This document shows, piece by piece, positions 17,008 to 25,563 of a stretch of DNA of 64,000 nt (its first letter is position 1; each line of letters starts with the position of its first letter). The notes below the pieces were generated by a model. That model ran no database searches. It saw nothing but the letters and a program-made list of their open reading frames with translations, and was not told the DNA's origin. The translations under genes were made by a program, and so were the position numbers. The stretch comes from Pseudomonas sp. PDM16 (GTDB taxonomy: Bacteria > Pseudomonadota > Gammaproteobacteria > Pseudomonadales > Pseudomonadaceae), in the NCBI RefSeq assembly GCF_014851865.1, contig NZ_JACVAM010000007.1, forward strand, positions 124,001 to 188,000. The letters are read 5' to 3'.

Positions 17008-17910
17008 TCAGGCCTTGGCCGTTGCTGTGGCAGGCGCGCTGGGTCGCACCACCAGCCACAGTGCCACGCCAATCAGCAGGCAGCCCGGCAGGTAGTCCCA
17101 GGTCAGCGGTTCGCCCAGCAGCAGGGCGCCCCAGATCACGCCGAAGGGTGGGATCAGGAAGGTGGTGGTGCTGGCCTTGATCGGGCCGATGTCGGCCAGC
17201 AGACGGAAGTACAGGACGTAGGCGAAGGCGGTGCAGACCAGGCCCAGTGCCGCCAGCGACAGCCACAGCGTGGGCCCGCCCCAACTGGTGGGCGGCTGCC
17301 AGGCCAGGCTGCCGGCGAACAGCGGCAGTTGGAACAGACTGGCACCGACCAGGCTGGCGAAGGCCACCAGGCGGTTGTCCAGGCCCAACGGGCCGATCCA
17401 GCTGCGGGTGAGGAAGCCGGCGAAACCGTAGCAGGTAGTGGCCACCAGGCAAGCGGCGGCGCCGAGCAGCAGCGGCAGGTCGAAGTCGATCGGGCCGGTG
17501 CGGGTCAGCACGGCCACGCCGAACAGGCCCAGCGCCACGCCGGCGGCCTTGCTGGCGGTCATCGCCTCGCTGAAGAACAGTGCACCGATCAGCACGCCCA
17601 TCAGTGGTGTGGTGGCGTTGAAGATCGACGAGTAGCCGGCTGGCAGCACCAGCGCGGCCAGGCAGTACATCACCGACGGCAGGCCGGCGTTGATTACGCC
17701 CAGCACCAGGCAAGCGCGGAACTTGCCCTGGAAATTCCACACCGGACGCAGCACCAGCAGAAAGACCAGCAGGCCGAGGGCGCCGAGACTGGCGCGGAAG
17801 AAGGCGGTGGGCAGGCTGCCCAGCTCCGGCACGGCGATGCGCATGAACAGGAAGCTGGCGCCCCAGATGGCGGCGAGCAGCAGCAAGCGAAGCAGGTCGG
17901 CGGGTCTCAT
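17008..17910 (-). CDS. EamA/DMT-superfamily permease
   Basis: A 300-residue inner-membrane protein with ten hydrophobic helices arranged as two EamA repeats. The first begins with LLLAAIWGASFLFMRIAVPELG and the second with CYGFAGFLTRSWIG. This is the layout of drug/metabolite transporters such as RhaT/YdcZ-like exporters of amino acids or small metabolites. ATG at 17910 was preferred to the TTG directly before it. It is monocistronic, and its substrate is unknown. Confidence 0.88.
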   Translation of the reverse strand: MRPADLLRLLLLAAIWGASFLFMRIAVPELGSLPTAFFRASLGALGLLVFLLVLRPVWNFQGKFRACLVLGVINAGLPSVMYCLAALVLPAGYSSIFNATTPLMGVLIGALFFSEAMTASKAAGVALGLFGVAVLTRTGPIDFDLPLLLGAAACLVATTCYGFAGFLTRSWIGPLGLDNRLVAFASLVGASLFQLPLFAGSLAWQPPTSWGGPTLWLSLAALGLVCTAFAYVLYFRLLADIGPIKASTTTFLIPPFGVIWGALLLGEPLTWDYLPGCLLIGVALWLVVRPSAPATATAKA

Positions 17911-18093
17911 CAAACGGCTCCAGGCAGGAGCCGCCAGATTACGCCGCCCGGTCGATGGCGCAATCCGCAGCTGACTTTCAAATCGCCGGTACAGTGGCCG
18001 ATAGGGTCAATCGTACCGAGCGCTTGGGTCATTGAGGGGCGGGAAGGGCGGACCTAACCTGCGACGAACCGTCATGGAACGAGGAGTTGCCGT

Positions 18094-18912
18094 ATGACCG
18101 CAATCGATGCCTGGGCCCAGCCCGCCAGTGGCCAGCTGCGCGAGAAGATGCCCGAAGTGGCTCGGCTGTTCGAGAAGTCCGGCAGCGCTGCATTGCTCGA
18201 TCAGCGCCTGAGTCCGCAGCAGACCGTGGCGCACATGGACGAGGCCGGGGTCGACAAGCTGATGCTGGCCGCCTGGTGCCGCCCTGAGGGCTGGGTGTTC
18301 AGCAATGACGATATCGCCGAGTACACCCGCGCTTTTCCCGAGCGCTTCGTCGGTGTCGCCACGGTGGACCTGCGCAAGCCAGTGGCTGCCGTGCGCGAGC
18401 TGGAGCGGGCGGTGCTGGAGCTGGGCTGCAAGGCCCTGCGCATCGTGCCCTGGTTGTGGAAGCTGCCACCCAACCATCGCCTGTACTACCCGTTGTATGT
18501 GAAGTGCATCGAGCTGGACATCCCGTTCTGCACCCAGGTCGGCCACACCGGCCCGCTGATGCCGTCGGAGACCGGTCGCCCGGTGCCTTACCTGGACGAG
18601 GTCGCGCTGGACTTCCCCGAGCTGCGCATCGTCGCTGGCCACATCGGCCATCCCTGGACCGACGAGATGATCGGCCTGGCCTGGAAGCATGACAACGTGT
18701 TCATCGACACCTCCGCCTACCTGCCACGCTACTACCCGCCGCAGCTGCTGCAGTTCATGCGCAGCTACGGCAGCGACAAGGTGCTGTTCGGCAGCAATTT
18801 TCCGCAGCTGCCGTTGACCCGCTGCATGCAGCAGGTGAAGGAACTGGGCTTGAGCAGCGAGGTGGAGGCGCGTTTCCTCCACGAGAATGCCCGGCGCATC
18901 TTCAAGCTCTGA
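18094..18912 (+). CDS. Amidohydrolase-family protein with altered metal ligands
   Basis: A 272-residue TIM-barrel protein of the amidohydrolase_2 (ACMSD-like) group. The barrel is recognisable from ALRIVPWLWKLP, IPFCTQVGHTGP, GHIGHPWTDE and the last strand LFGSNFP. The usual first-strand HxH is replaced by DAWAQP and the terminal Asp of GSDFP is Asn, so the metal site is probably altered or absent. It is followed 35 bases later by an acyl-CoA ligase gene and then a racemase-like gene, so it likely acts in the same CoA-linked pathway. The substrate is not clear from the sequence. Confidence 0.78.
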   Translation: MTAIDAWAQPASGQLREKMPEVARLFEKSGSAALLDQRLSPQQTVAHMDEAGVDKLMLAAWCRPEGWVFSNDDIAEYTRAFPERFVGVATVDLRKPVAAVRELERAVLELGCKALRIVPWLWKLPPNHRLYYPLYVKCIELDIPFCTQVGHTGPLMPSETGRPVPYLDEVALDFPELRIVAGHIGHPWTDEMIGLAWKHDNVFIDTSAYLPRYYPPQLLQFMRSYGSDKVLFGSNFPQLPLTRCMQQVKELGLSSEVEARFLHENARRIFKL

Positions 18913-18947
18913 TCGGCCTCATCCACAACAAGAACAAGAGAGCCCGC

Positions 18948-20588
18948 ATGACCGAACAACTGCCGCTGCAACGCTTTCAGTACTGGCTTGAAACAGCGCC
19001 TGATCGGGTCTGGCTGAGCCAGCCGGTGGATGGACGCTGGCATGATTTCACCTGGCGCGAAGTTGATGATCAGGCTCGTCGCCTGGCCAGTGCGTTACGG
19101 GGGCTGGGCTGCGAGCCCGGTGACCGGGTGGCGCTGCTGGCGAAGAACTGCGCCGAGTGGTTCATCAGCGACCTGGCGATCATGCTGGCCGGCCTGGTCA
19201 GCGTACCGTTGTATCCGCTGCAGACCGCCGAGAGCATCGCCTACGTGCTGGATCATGCCGAGTGCAAGGTGGTTCTGCTCGGCAAGCTAGACGAGCCGGA
19301 GAAGCTGGAGGCCGGTATCGCTCCGCAAATCGTACGCATCGCTATGCCGTACCCGACCCTGCGTGCCGACCACCAGTGGCACGCGTTGCTAGACGCCCAC
19401 GAGCCGTTGCGTGAGGTACACCAGCAACAGGGCGATGAGCTGATCAGCATCCTCTACACCTCCGGCACCACCGGTCAGCCCAAGGGCGCCATGCTCTCGG
19501 CGCGGGCCATGGCCTTCTCGGCTGCCAACTCGACCCTGGAGATGAAGCTGTCGGAGCGTGACCAGTTTTTCTCCTACCTGCCGCTGTCGCATGCCGCCGA
19601 GCGCTTCCTGGTGCAGATGAACAGCCTGTACAGCGGCGCGCGGGTGGCCTTCGTCGAGTCGCTGGAGACCTTCGCCGCAGACCTGCGCCATGTGCGGCCG
19701 ACGGTATTCTTCTCCGTGCCGCGGCTGTGGACGCGCTTCCAGCAAGGCGTGCTGGAGCGCCTGCCGGCCCGGCGTCTGGACCTGCTGCTGTGCGTGCCGG
19801 TCATCGGTGCCCTGGTGGCGCGCAAGATTCGCCGGGGGCTGGGGCTGGACCGGGCGCGTATTCTGGTGTCCGGCGCAGCCGCGATCTCACCGGGGCTGCT
19901 GGACTGGTACAAGCGGCTGGGCATGATCATCTGCGAGGGCTACGGCATGACCGAGAACTTTGCCTACGGCGCCTTCAATCGTCCCGGCAAGGTGCGTTTC
20001 GGTACGGTTGGCCGGCCCATGCCGTTTCTCGAGCTGCGCCTGGCCGACAATGGCGAGATCCTGTTTCGCAGCCCGACCCTGATGCTTGGCTACTATCGCG
20101 AGCCGGAGCTGAGTGCCCAGGCGCTGGCCGGCGGTTGGCTGCACACCGGCGACAAGGGCGAGGTGGATGCCGACGGCTATCTGCGCATCACCGGGCGGGT
20201 GAAGGACATCTTCAAAACCAGCAAGGGCAAGTACGTGGCGCCGGCGCCCATCGAGGGTGAGATCGCCAAGAACACCTGGGTCGAGCAGGTCTGCCTGATG
20301 GGCAGCAATCTTGACCAGCCGCTGGCGCTGATCGAGCTGTCGCCGGCTGCCCGCCTGCAACCGCGCGAGCGCGTGACGGCCGATCTGCAGGCTACCCTGA
20401 ACGGCCTCAACGCTGACCTGCAGCCCCATGAGCGGCTGAGCCACCTGCTGTTGGTGCGTGACAGTTGGACCGTGGACAACGGCTGCATGACGCCAACCAT
20501 GAAAATCCGCCGCAATGTGCTGGAGGCCCGCTATGCCGAGCGCGTAACCAGCCTGCCGTCCGAACCTTCTCTGCACTGGGAAAACTGA
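18948..20588 (+). CDS. AMP-binding acyl-CoA synthetase
   Basis: A 546-residue ANL-superfamily enzyme. The P-loop is YTSGTTGQPKGAM, with TSGTTGQPKG at residues 171-180. Downstream are GYGMTEN and the hinge region LRITGRVKDIFKTSKGKYVAP, with a catalytic lysine near the C terminus. It activates a carboxylic acid, probably a long- or medium-chain fatty acid, as an acyl-AMP and then acyl-CoA. The next gene starts after only two bases, so the two are translationally linked. The substrate cannot be deduced from motifs. Confidence 0.86.
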   Translation: MTEQLPLQRFQYWLETAPDRVWLSQPVDGRWHDFTWREVDDQARRLASALRGLGCEPGDRVALLAKNCAEWFISDLAIMLAGLVSVPLYPLQTAESIAYVLDHAECKVVLLGKLDEPEKLEAGIAPQIVRIAMPYPTLRADHQWHALLDAHEPLREVHQQQGDELISILYTSGTTGQPKGAMLSARAMAFSAANSTLEMKLSERDQFFSYLPLSHAAERFLVQMNSLYSGARVAFVESLETFAADLRHVRPTVFFSVPRLWTRFQQGVLERLPARRLDLLLCVPVIGALVARKIRRGLGLDRARILVSGAAAISPGLLDWYKRLGMIICEGYGMTENFAYGAFNRPGKVRFGTVGRPMPFLELRLADNGEILFRSPTLMLGYYREPELSAQALAGGWLHTGDKGEVDADGYLRITGRVKDIFKTSKGKYVAPAPIEGEIAKNTWVEQVCLMGSNLDQPLALIELSPAARLQPRERVTADLQATLNGLNADLQPHERLSHLLLVRDSWTVDNGCMTPTMKIRRNVLEARYAERVTSLPSEPSLHWEN

Positions 20589-20590
20589 AC

Positions 20591-21766
20591 ATGAAAGGCC
20601 CGCTGTCTTCGCTGAAAGTTCTCGACTTCTCCACCCTGCTGCCGGGGCCGTTCGCTTCGTTGCTATTGGCGGACATGGGCGCCGAGGTATTGCGTGTGGA
20701 GTCGCCCACTCGTGTGGACCTGGTCCGTGTACTCCCCCCCCATGTGGATGGCGTCTCCACCAGCCACGCTTACCTCAACCGCAACAAGCGCTGCCTGGCC
20801 CTGGACCTGAAGAAGCCCGAGGCGCTGGAGCTGGTGAAGCGCCTGGTGGCCGAGTACGACATCGTGCTGGAGCAGTTCCGTCCGGGAGTGATGGACAAGC
20901 TCGGTCTCGGCTTTGATATGCTCAAGGCAATCAACCCGCGACTGATCTACGTCTCGATCACTGGCTACGGCCAGACCGGGCCGTACAAGGACCGCGCCGG
21001 CCACGACCTCAACTATCTGGCCCTCAGCGGCCTGGCCAGCTACACCGGCCGCCGCGACAGCGGTCCGTTGCCGCTTGGCGTGCAGGTGGCTGATATCGCC
21101 GGCGGCTCGCTGCACGGGGTGATCGGCCTGCTCGCGGCGGTGATCGCCCGGCAGAGCACCGGCCTCGGTCAGCACGTGGACATCAGCATGACCGACTGCG
21201 CTTTCAGCCTGCATGCGATGGCCGGCGCCGGCTACCTGGCCGGCGGCGTGGAGCCGGACATGCAGAACCAGGTGCTCAACGGCGGCAGCTTCTACGACTA
21301 CTACCGCACCCGCGATGGCCGCTGGCTGTCGGTGGGTAGCCTGGAGCCGCAGTTCATGCAGCAGTTCTGCGCCGCCCTCGGTCGCCCGGAACTGGCTGCC
21401 CTGGGCCTGTCGCCCAAGGATCAGGAACGGCTCAAAGGCGAGATCGCCATCGAGGTAGAGAAGCACGACCTGGCCGAGTGGCAGCAACGCTTCGCCGAGG
21501 TGGACGCCTGCGTCGAGCCAGTGCTGAAACTGTCCGAGGCAGTCGAGCACCCGCAGCTCAAAGCACGCGGCGTGGTTACCGAGGTGCCGCGCGAGGGCAA
21601 GTCGGCGCAACGCCAGATCGCCTGTCCGATCCGTTTCTCCGCGGGACTGGAGTCACCACGGCATATTGGCGCGCCGGTCGGCGCACACAGTCATGAGGTG
21701 CTGCGTGAGCTGGGCTACGGAGAGGAAGAGATCGCCACGCTCAAAGCCAGCAAAGTACTGGGCTGA
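20591..21766 (+). CDS. Alpha-methylacyl-CoA racemase-like family III CoA-transferase
   Basis: A 391-residue protein with the family III CoA-transferase fold (FSTLLPGPFASLLLADMGAEV at the N terminus). It carries both acid-base residues of alpha-methylacyl-CoA racemases: H138 in AGHDLNY and D168 in VADIAGG. It is therefore more likely a racemase of 2-methyl-branched acyl-CoA thioesters than a CaiB-type transferase. It follows the acyl-CoA ligase by two bases. Together they suggest handling of a branched-chain acid. The upstream long frame overlapping the ligase is not used. Confidence 0.83.
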   Translation: MKGPLSSLKVLDFSTLLPGPFASLLLADMGAEVLRVESPTRVDLVRVLPPHVDGVSTSHAYLNRNKRCLALDLKKPEALELVKRLVAEYDIVLEQFRPGVMDKLGLGFDMLKAINPRLIYVSITGYGQTGPYKDRAGHDLNYLALSGLASYTGRRDSGPLPLGVQVADIAGGSLHGVIGLLAAVIARQSTGLGQHVDISMTDCAFSLHAMAGAGYLAGGVEPDMQNQVLNGGSFYDYYRTRDGRWLSVGSLEPQFMQQFCAALGRPELAALGLSPKDQERLKGEIAIEVEKHDLAEWQQRFAEVDACVEPVLKLSEAVEHPQLKARGVVTEVPREGKSAQRQIACPIRFSAGLESPRHIGAPVGAHSHEVLRELGYGEEEIATLKASKVLG

Positions 21767-21769
21767 GGG

Positions 21770-22264
21770 TTATTCGACCCTCTGCTCACCGCTGAATACC
21801 AGGGTCGCCCGGCAACGCCGGCAGAAATAGCGGCGGCCCTTGCTGACCAGGCTGTGGCGCTGGCTGGAGAAGGGGAACTCGCCATCCGGGCACTGGCACA
21901 GGTAGAGGTAACGGGTGACCTTGCGCCGGCCGATATCGTAGTTGTGGCAGCGATCCGGCGGCAGCTCGTAGACGCCACGCATGATCAGCTGCCATTCCTC
22001 GCCATGGGGCTGGATACGCCCGCCGAACATCTGATGGGCGATCAGGTGTGCCACCTCATGAGCCACTGTCTGCTTGAGGAAGTGCTCGCGGTTTTCTGCA
22101 TACAGCTTGGGATTGAAGCGCAGCAGGTTCTCGTGCAGATGCGCCACGCCGGCTTTCTGGCCGCGCAGCCTGAAGCTGACCTCAGGACGGGGGAACGAGC
22201 GCTTGAAGAAATCTTCGGCCTGCCGGTAGCAGACTTCGACGCGGGTATGGAGCAATTCGGGCAT
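21770..22264 (-). CDS. sprT: SprT-family zinc metalloprotease-like protein
   Basis: A 164-residue SprT-like protein. The zinc-protease motif HEVAH is at residues 69-73 and a later histidine lies within IQPHGEEW. A C-terminal zinc-ribbon pattern follows: CQCPDGEF and CRRCRATLVF. The family relates to the protease part of Spartan, but the role of bacterial SprT is not settled. ATG at 22264 was preferred to an earlier start that gives an atypical N terminus. It is convergent with the racemase-like gene. Confidence 0.88.
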   Translation of the reverse strand: MPELLHTRVEVCYRQAEDFFKRSFPRPEVSFRLRGQKAGVAHLHENLLRFNPKLYAENREHFLKQTVAHEVAHLIAHQMFGGRIQPHGEEWQLIMRGVYELPPDRCHNYDIGRRKVTRYLYLCQCPDGEFPFSSQRHSLVSKGRRYFCRRCRATLVFSGEQRVE

Positions 22265-22315
22265 GCGGCGATTATGCCGCATTGCCCGTGCTGGCCAAAC
22301 TAGCCGCTGGTCGCG

Positions 22316-22987
22316 TCAGTCCCTGCTGTGTTGCTGCTCGTAGACCGAGGGACGCTCCTCGCGTGTCGAGTAGCCCTGGTCGGGCGCCGTGCGCTCGTAC
22401 ACCGGATCGGTGTAGTAGTGCCAGTGCAGGATGGCCGACACCAGCAGCGTCACCACGGCCAGTACCGCCACCGCCCACACCGCACCGGCGTAAACCATGC
22501 CTTGCTGCTGGCGAATGCGCATGAAGGTTGGCAGGCCGACGAACAGCAGGAAGGTCGAATAGGCACAGGCCAGCCCCAGCGCGATCACCGCCAGCCAGCG
22601 GCTCGGGTAGACCGCCGCCAGGCCGGCCAGGAAGAACGGCGTGGCGGTATAGGCGGCGAAGCCGATGCACTGGTTCAGCGTAGGGCGGGTGTCAAAGGTG
22701 CGGGACATCCAGCGGACGAAACCACCCATGATTAATGTGCCAGCCAGGGCGGTGACGTACACGCTGAGCGACAACAGCAGAGCGCTACGCTCGTCCAGGC
22801 GTACTCGTTCGTCGCCGGCCAGGCTCCAGCCCATCTCGGTAGTGCCGATGAACAGGCTGACGGCAGGGATCAGCGCGAGCAACAGCAGGTGCCCCAGGTA
22901 GTGGCTGCTGTGTTGCTCCTCTTCCTGGCGGATCTCGTGCCAGGCGGCATCCGGGCGGGTGAAAAGGGTAAAGAAATGCGGAGTCAT
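22316..22987 (-). CDS. Yip1-domain membrane protein
   Basis: A 223-residue protein with a soluble N-terminal segment (TLFTRPDAAWHEIRQEEEQH) and about five membrane helices, with the Yip1 pattern GGFVRWMSRTFDTRPTLNQCIGFAAYTATPFFLAGL. The C-terminal tail after the last helix is polar. Bacterial Yip1 proteins have no firm function. A paralogue of similar length is encoded just upstream on the same strand, so tandem duplication is likely. Confidence 0.82.
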   Translation of the reverse strand: MTPHFFTLFTRPDAAWHEIRQEEEQHSSHYLGHLLLLALIPAVSLFIGTTEMGWSLAGDERVRLDERSALLLSLSVYVTALAGTLIMGGFVRWMSRTFDTRPTLNQCIGFAAYTATPFFLAGLAAVYPSRWLAVIALGLACAYSTFLLFVGLPTFMRIRQQQGMVYAGAVWAVAVLAVVTLLVSAILHWHYYTDPVYERTAPDQGYSTREERPSVYEQQHSRD

Positions 22988-23075
22988 GGTCCGTGCTCCT
23001 CTGGGCGGCTATTCATAGCCTTAGAGCCACGGCATGGCCGCTGGGGTTCAACTTTCCGGGCGGGCGGCACAGCAA

Positions 23076-23097
23076 AAGGCCGCCCGTGGGCGGCCTT
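23076..23097 (-). terminator. Terminator between the two Yip1 genes
   Basis: A strong GC-rich hairpin with arms AAGGCCGCCC and GGGCGGCCTT around a one-base turn, followed on the minus strand by TTGCTG. It lies just beyond the stop codon at 23115. Confidence 0.8.
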
Positions 23098-23114
23098 GTT
23101 TCTGCTGGTGTCGA

Positions 23115-23714
23115 TCAACTGATGTAGACGGGACCTACGCCGAAGCCCCAGAGGATGACCGAGCAGGCGATCATTGCTACCAGCACCACCAGGCCTACGG
23201 CCAGTACCGAACTGGAGAACATGAAGCCTTCGTCTTGCGAGATGCCCATGAACGTCGGTATGCCGGCATACAGCAGGTACACCGTGTAGCAGACCGCCAC
23301 CGTGCCGATCAGCATGCCCAGCCACAGGCTGGGGTACAACGCGGCGACACCACCGACGAATAGCGGAGTAGCGGTGTAGGCGGCGAATACGACGCACTGG
23401 GTGAAGGTCGGGTTGGAGTCGTAGGTGCGTGCCATCCAATGTATGAAGGCGCCCATCACGGCGACGCCGGCGATCATCGCCAGGTACGACATGATGGTCA
23501 TCTGCATCGCACTGGTGGCGGTGAGCTTGACCGCTTCGCCATCGCCGATGCGCCAGCCCACTTCGGTGGTGCCGAAGTAGGCGCAGAGCGCGGGTATGGC
23601 GGCCAGAATCAGAACATGGGTCAGGTACATGTGGCTGATGGATTCTTCCTCGCCACGGATTTCCTGCCACTCTTGGTCGGGATGGGTGAAGAGCCCCCAA
23701 ACATGGTGGATCAT
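23115..23714 (-). CDS. Yip1-domain membrane protein, paralogue
   Basis: A 199-residue membrane protein with the same order as its neighbour: N-terminal FTHPDQEWQEIRGEEESI, then five hydrophobic segments with MGAFIHWMARTYDSNPTFTQCVVFAAYTATPLFVGGVAALYPS. The ATG at 23714 has a strong GAGGAGGTG ribosome-binding site; the longer frame upstream is not supported. The shared CIGFAAYT/CVVFAAYT core shows duplication. The hairpin at 23076 separates it from the second copy, so the two may be expressed independently. Substrate or partner is unknown. Confidence 0.82.
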   Translation of the reverse strand: MIHHVWGLFTHPDQEWQEIRGEEESISHMYLTHVLILAAIPALCAYFGTTEVGWRIGDGEAVKLTATSAMQMTIMSYLAMIAGVAVMGAFIHWMARTYDSNPTFTQCVVFAAYTATPLFVGGVAALYPSLWLGMLIGTVAVCYTVYLLYAGIPTFMGISQDEGFMFSSSVLAVGLVVLVAMIACSVILWGFGVGPVYIS

Positions 23715-23881
23715 GCAGACACCTCCTCTTTTTATTGTCGATCGCTCTAGGCGGAGCGCCCGGCGCGCATGACCAGCGCTATCCGGGTGCAGGCCGATTT
23801 GGCTGCGACCGTATGCCGCAGTATAGGAGAAGGCTGCAGCCCGCATGAACCGTGGCTTTAGAGCGAATCGCTCTCTTAGGA

Positions 23882-24472
23882 TCAGCCGTAATAGCGCTGC
23901 AGTATTTCCATCGCCAGGTTGATCGACTGCAGCCGGCTGGTGCTGCCGCCACGGTCGGGGTGGTGAATGCTCACCAACTGGCGGTAGCGCTGCTTGATGG
24001 TGGCGAGATTGAGCGGCTGGTCGCCATTCAGCTCGAACAGCTCCAGCGCCGCGCGCTTCTCGTCACCGCCCTGCATGCGCGTCCAGAAGCTGGACAAAAG
24101 CTTCTCCACATCACGCTCTGTGGTGTCGCGCAAATGTTGCAGATTGAGATAGTAGTCACGCAGCGGGTCGTGTTCGGCCAGCGCGGCGGGGCCCGGTCGC
24201 CAGGGTTGCAGCTGCACGCACACCGGGCTGATGTCGAGGTGCGCGCTTTGCGCCTGCCACAGGCGATCACGCAGCAGGTACAAGGCGTTGAACAGCAGAA
24301 AGTGGGTGCGGTAGAGCACCAGCTTGTCGGCCAGTTCGAGGTTGGGAATGTGCGTGGAGTGACGCGCCTTGAGCTGCCGGATCAGCTGGAACTCGCTGAT
24401 GCCGGCGGGCGTTTCGCGAAGCAGTTCATGCAGTTGGTCGGGCAGGTCGAGGGCAGGATTGAGGTCGTTCAT
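23882..24472 (-). CDS. DnaJ-related J-domain protein
   Basis: A 196-residue protein with a helical N-terminal DnaJ-related domain (residues 1-130) and a C-terminal J-domain. The J-domain contains the HPD signature within HHPDRGG, the residues that stimulate DnaK ATPase. There is no zinc-finger or Gly/Phe region, so it is a specialised co-chaperone. It is divergent from ttcA, with 85 bases between the two start codons. Its client is not known. Confidence 0.87.
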   Translation of the reverse strand: MNDLNPALDLPDQLHELLRETPAGISEFQLIRQLKARHSTHIPNLELADKLVLYRTHFLLFNALYLLRDRLWQAQSAHLDISPVCVQLQPWRPGPAALAEHDPLRDYYLNLQHLRDTTERDVEKLLSSFWTRMQGGDEKRAALELFELNGDQPLNLATIKQRYRQLVSIHHPDRGGSTSRLQSINLAMEILQRYYG

Positions 24473-24557
24473 CCGATCAGCCTAACACGGGCTGCCTAGC
24501 GCCGGCTTTGTGCGTAAAATGGCCAGCTTTTCGACTCCAGCCGGATCCGCCCGCACC

Positions 24558-25385
24558 ATGCCCAGCACCCTCTCGGTCAACCAGAACAAACTGCAGAAGC
24601 GCCTGCGTCGCCAGGTCGGCGAGGCCATCGCCGACTTCAACATGATCGAGGATGGCGACAAGGTGATGGTCTGCCTGTCCGGCGGCAAGGACAGCTACAC
24701 CTTGCTCGATGTGCTGCTGTACCTGCAGAAGGTGGCGCCGATCCAGTTCGAGATCGTTGCAGTGAACATGGACCAGAAGCAGCCCGGCTTCCCCGAGCAC
24801 GTGCTGCCGGCCTACCTGGAATCCATTGGCGTGCAGTACCACATCATCGAGAAGGACACTTACTCGGTGGTGAAGGAGAAGATCCCGGAGGGCAAGACCA
24901 CTTGCTCGCTGTGCTCGCGCCTGCGCCGCGGCACCCTGTACACCTACGCCGACGAGATCGGCGCAACCAAGATGGCCCTCGGTCACCACCGCGACGACAT
25001 CCTGGAAACCTTCTTCCTCAACATGTTCTACGGCGGCACGCTGAAGGCCATGCCGCCCAAGCTGCTGTCCGACGACGGCCGCAACGTGGTGATCCGTCCG
25101 CTGGCCTACTGCAACGAGAAGGACATCGAGGCCTACTCGGTGATGAAGGAATTCCCGATCATCCCGTGTAACCTGTGTGGCTCGCAGGAAAACCTGCAGC
25201 GCCAGGTGGTCAAGGAGATGCTGGTGGAGTGGGAGCGCAAGAGCCCGGGCCGCACCGAGATCATGTTCCGCGCCCTGCAGAACGTGGTGCCGTCGCAACT
25301 GGCCGACCGCAACCTGTTCGACTTCCAGAGCCTGAAGATCGACGACAGCGCCACGCCACGCTTCCTGGACGTGATGAACCTGTGA
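24558..25385 (+). CDS. ttcA: tRNA 2-thiocytidine(32) synthetase
   Basis: A 275-residue thiolation enzyme that converts cytidine 32 of certain tRNAs to 2-thiocytidine using ATP and an iron-sulfur cluster. The PP-loop SGGKDS is at residues 41-46. The cluster and sulfur-transfer cysteines are C116 and C119 (TCSLCS) plus C204 in PCNLC. The length matches TtcA of other pseudomonads. ATG at 24558 is used rather than the upstream start in the long frame. A strong terminator follows, so it is monocistronic. Confidence 0.94.
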   Translation: MPSTLSVNQNKLQKRLRRQVGEAIADFNMIEDGDKVMVCLSGGKDSYTLLDVLLYLQKVAPIQFEIVAVNMDQKQPGFPEHVLPAYLESIGVQYHIIEKDTYSVVKEKIPEGKTTCSLCSRLRRGTLYTYADEIGATKMALGHHRDDILETFFLNMFYGGTLKAMPPKLLSDDGRNVVIRPLAYCNEKDIEAYSVMKEFPIIPCNLCGSQENLQRQVVKEMLVEWERKSPGRTEIMFRALQNVVPSQLADRNLFDFQSLKIDDSATPRFLDVMNL

Positions 25386-25391
25386 TCCCCG

Positions 25392-25421
25392 ACCGGCCGC
25401 CCAGAGCGGCCGGTTTCGTTT
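25392..25421 (+). terminator. Rho-independent terminator of ttcA
   Basis: A perfect 9-bp stem ACCGGCCGC/GCGGCCGGT with a CCAGA loop, followed by TTCGTTT, seven bases after the ttcA stop. Confidence 0.88.
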
Positions 25422-25507
25422 CCGGGTGGTCTATTTGTAGGGCAGGAGTAACCCGTCTGGCAGGCATACCCTGTGCATATCGAAGTCCCTGGCGAGCACT
25501 GCGCCCC

Positions 25508-25563
25508 GTAGGGTGCGCCATGCGCACCGATAGCCTGGAGCGGCGCAGGCTCACCCACCCTAC
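25508..25563. repeat. GTAGGGTG...CACCCTAC palindromic repeat, copy 1
   Basis: A 56-bp element bounded by GTAGGGTG and CACCCTAC, with an inner inverted repeat GGTGCGC/GCGCACC. The right end overlaps the last bases of the minus-strand ferredoxin-type gene: the element's CTA at 25560-25562 reads TAG and supplies its stop codon. Two longer copies lie around the biotin carboxylase gene at 39226 and 41344. Confidence 0.7.
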
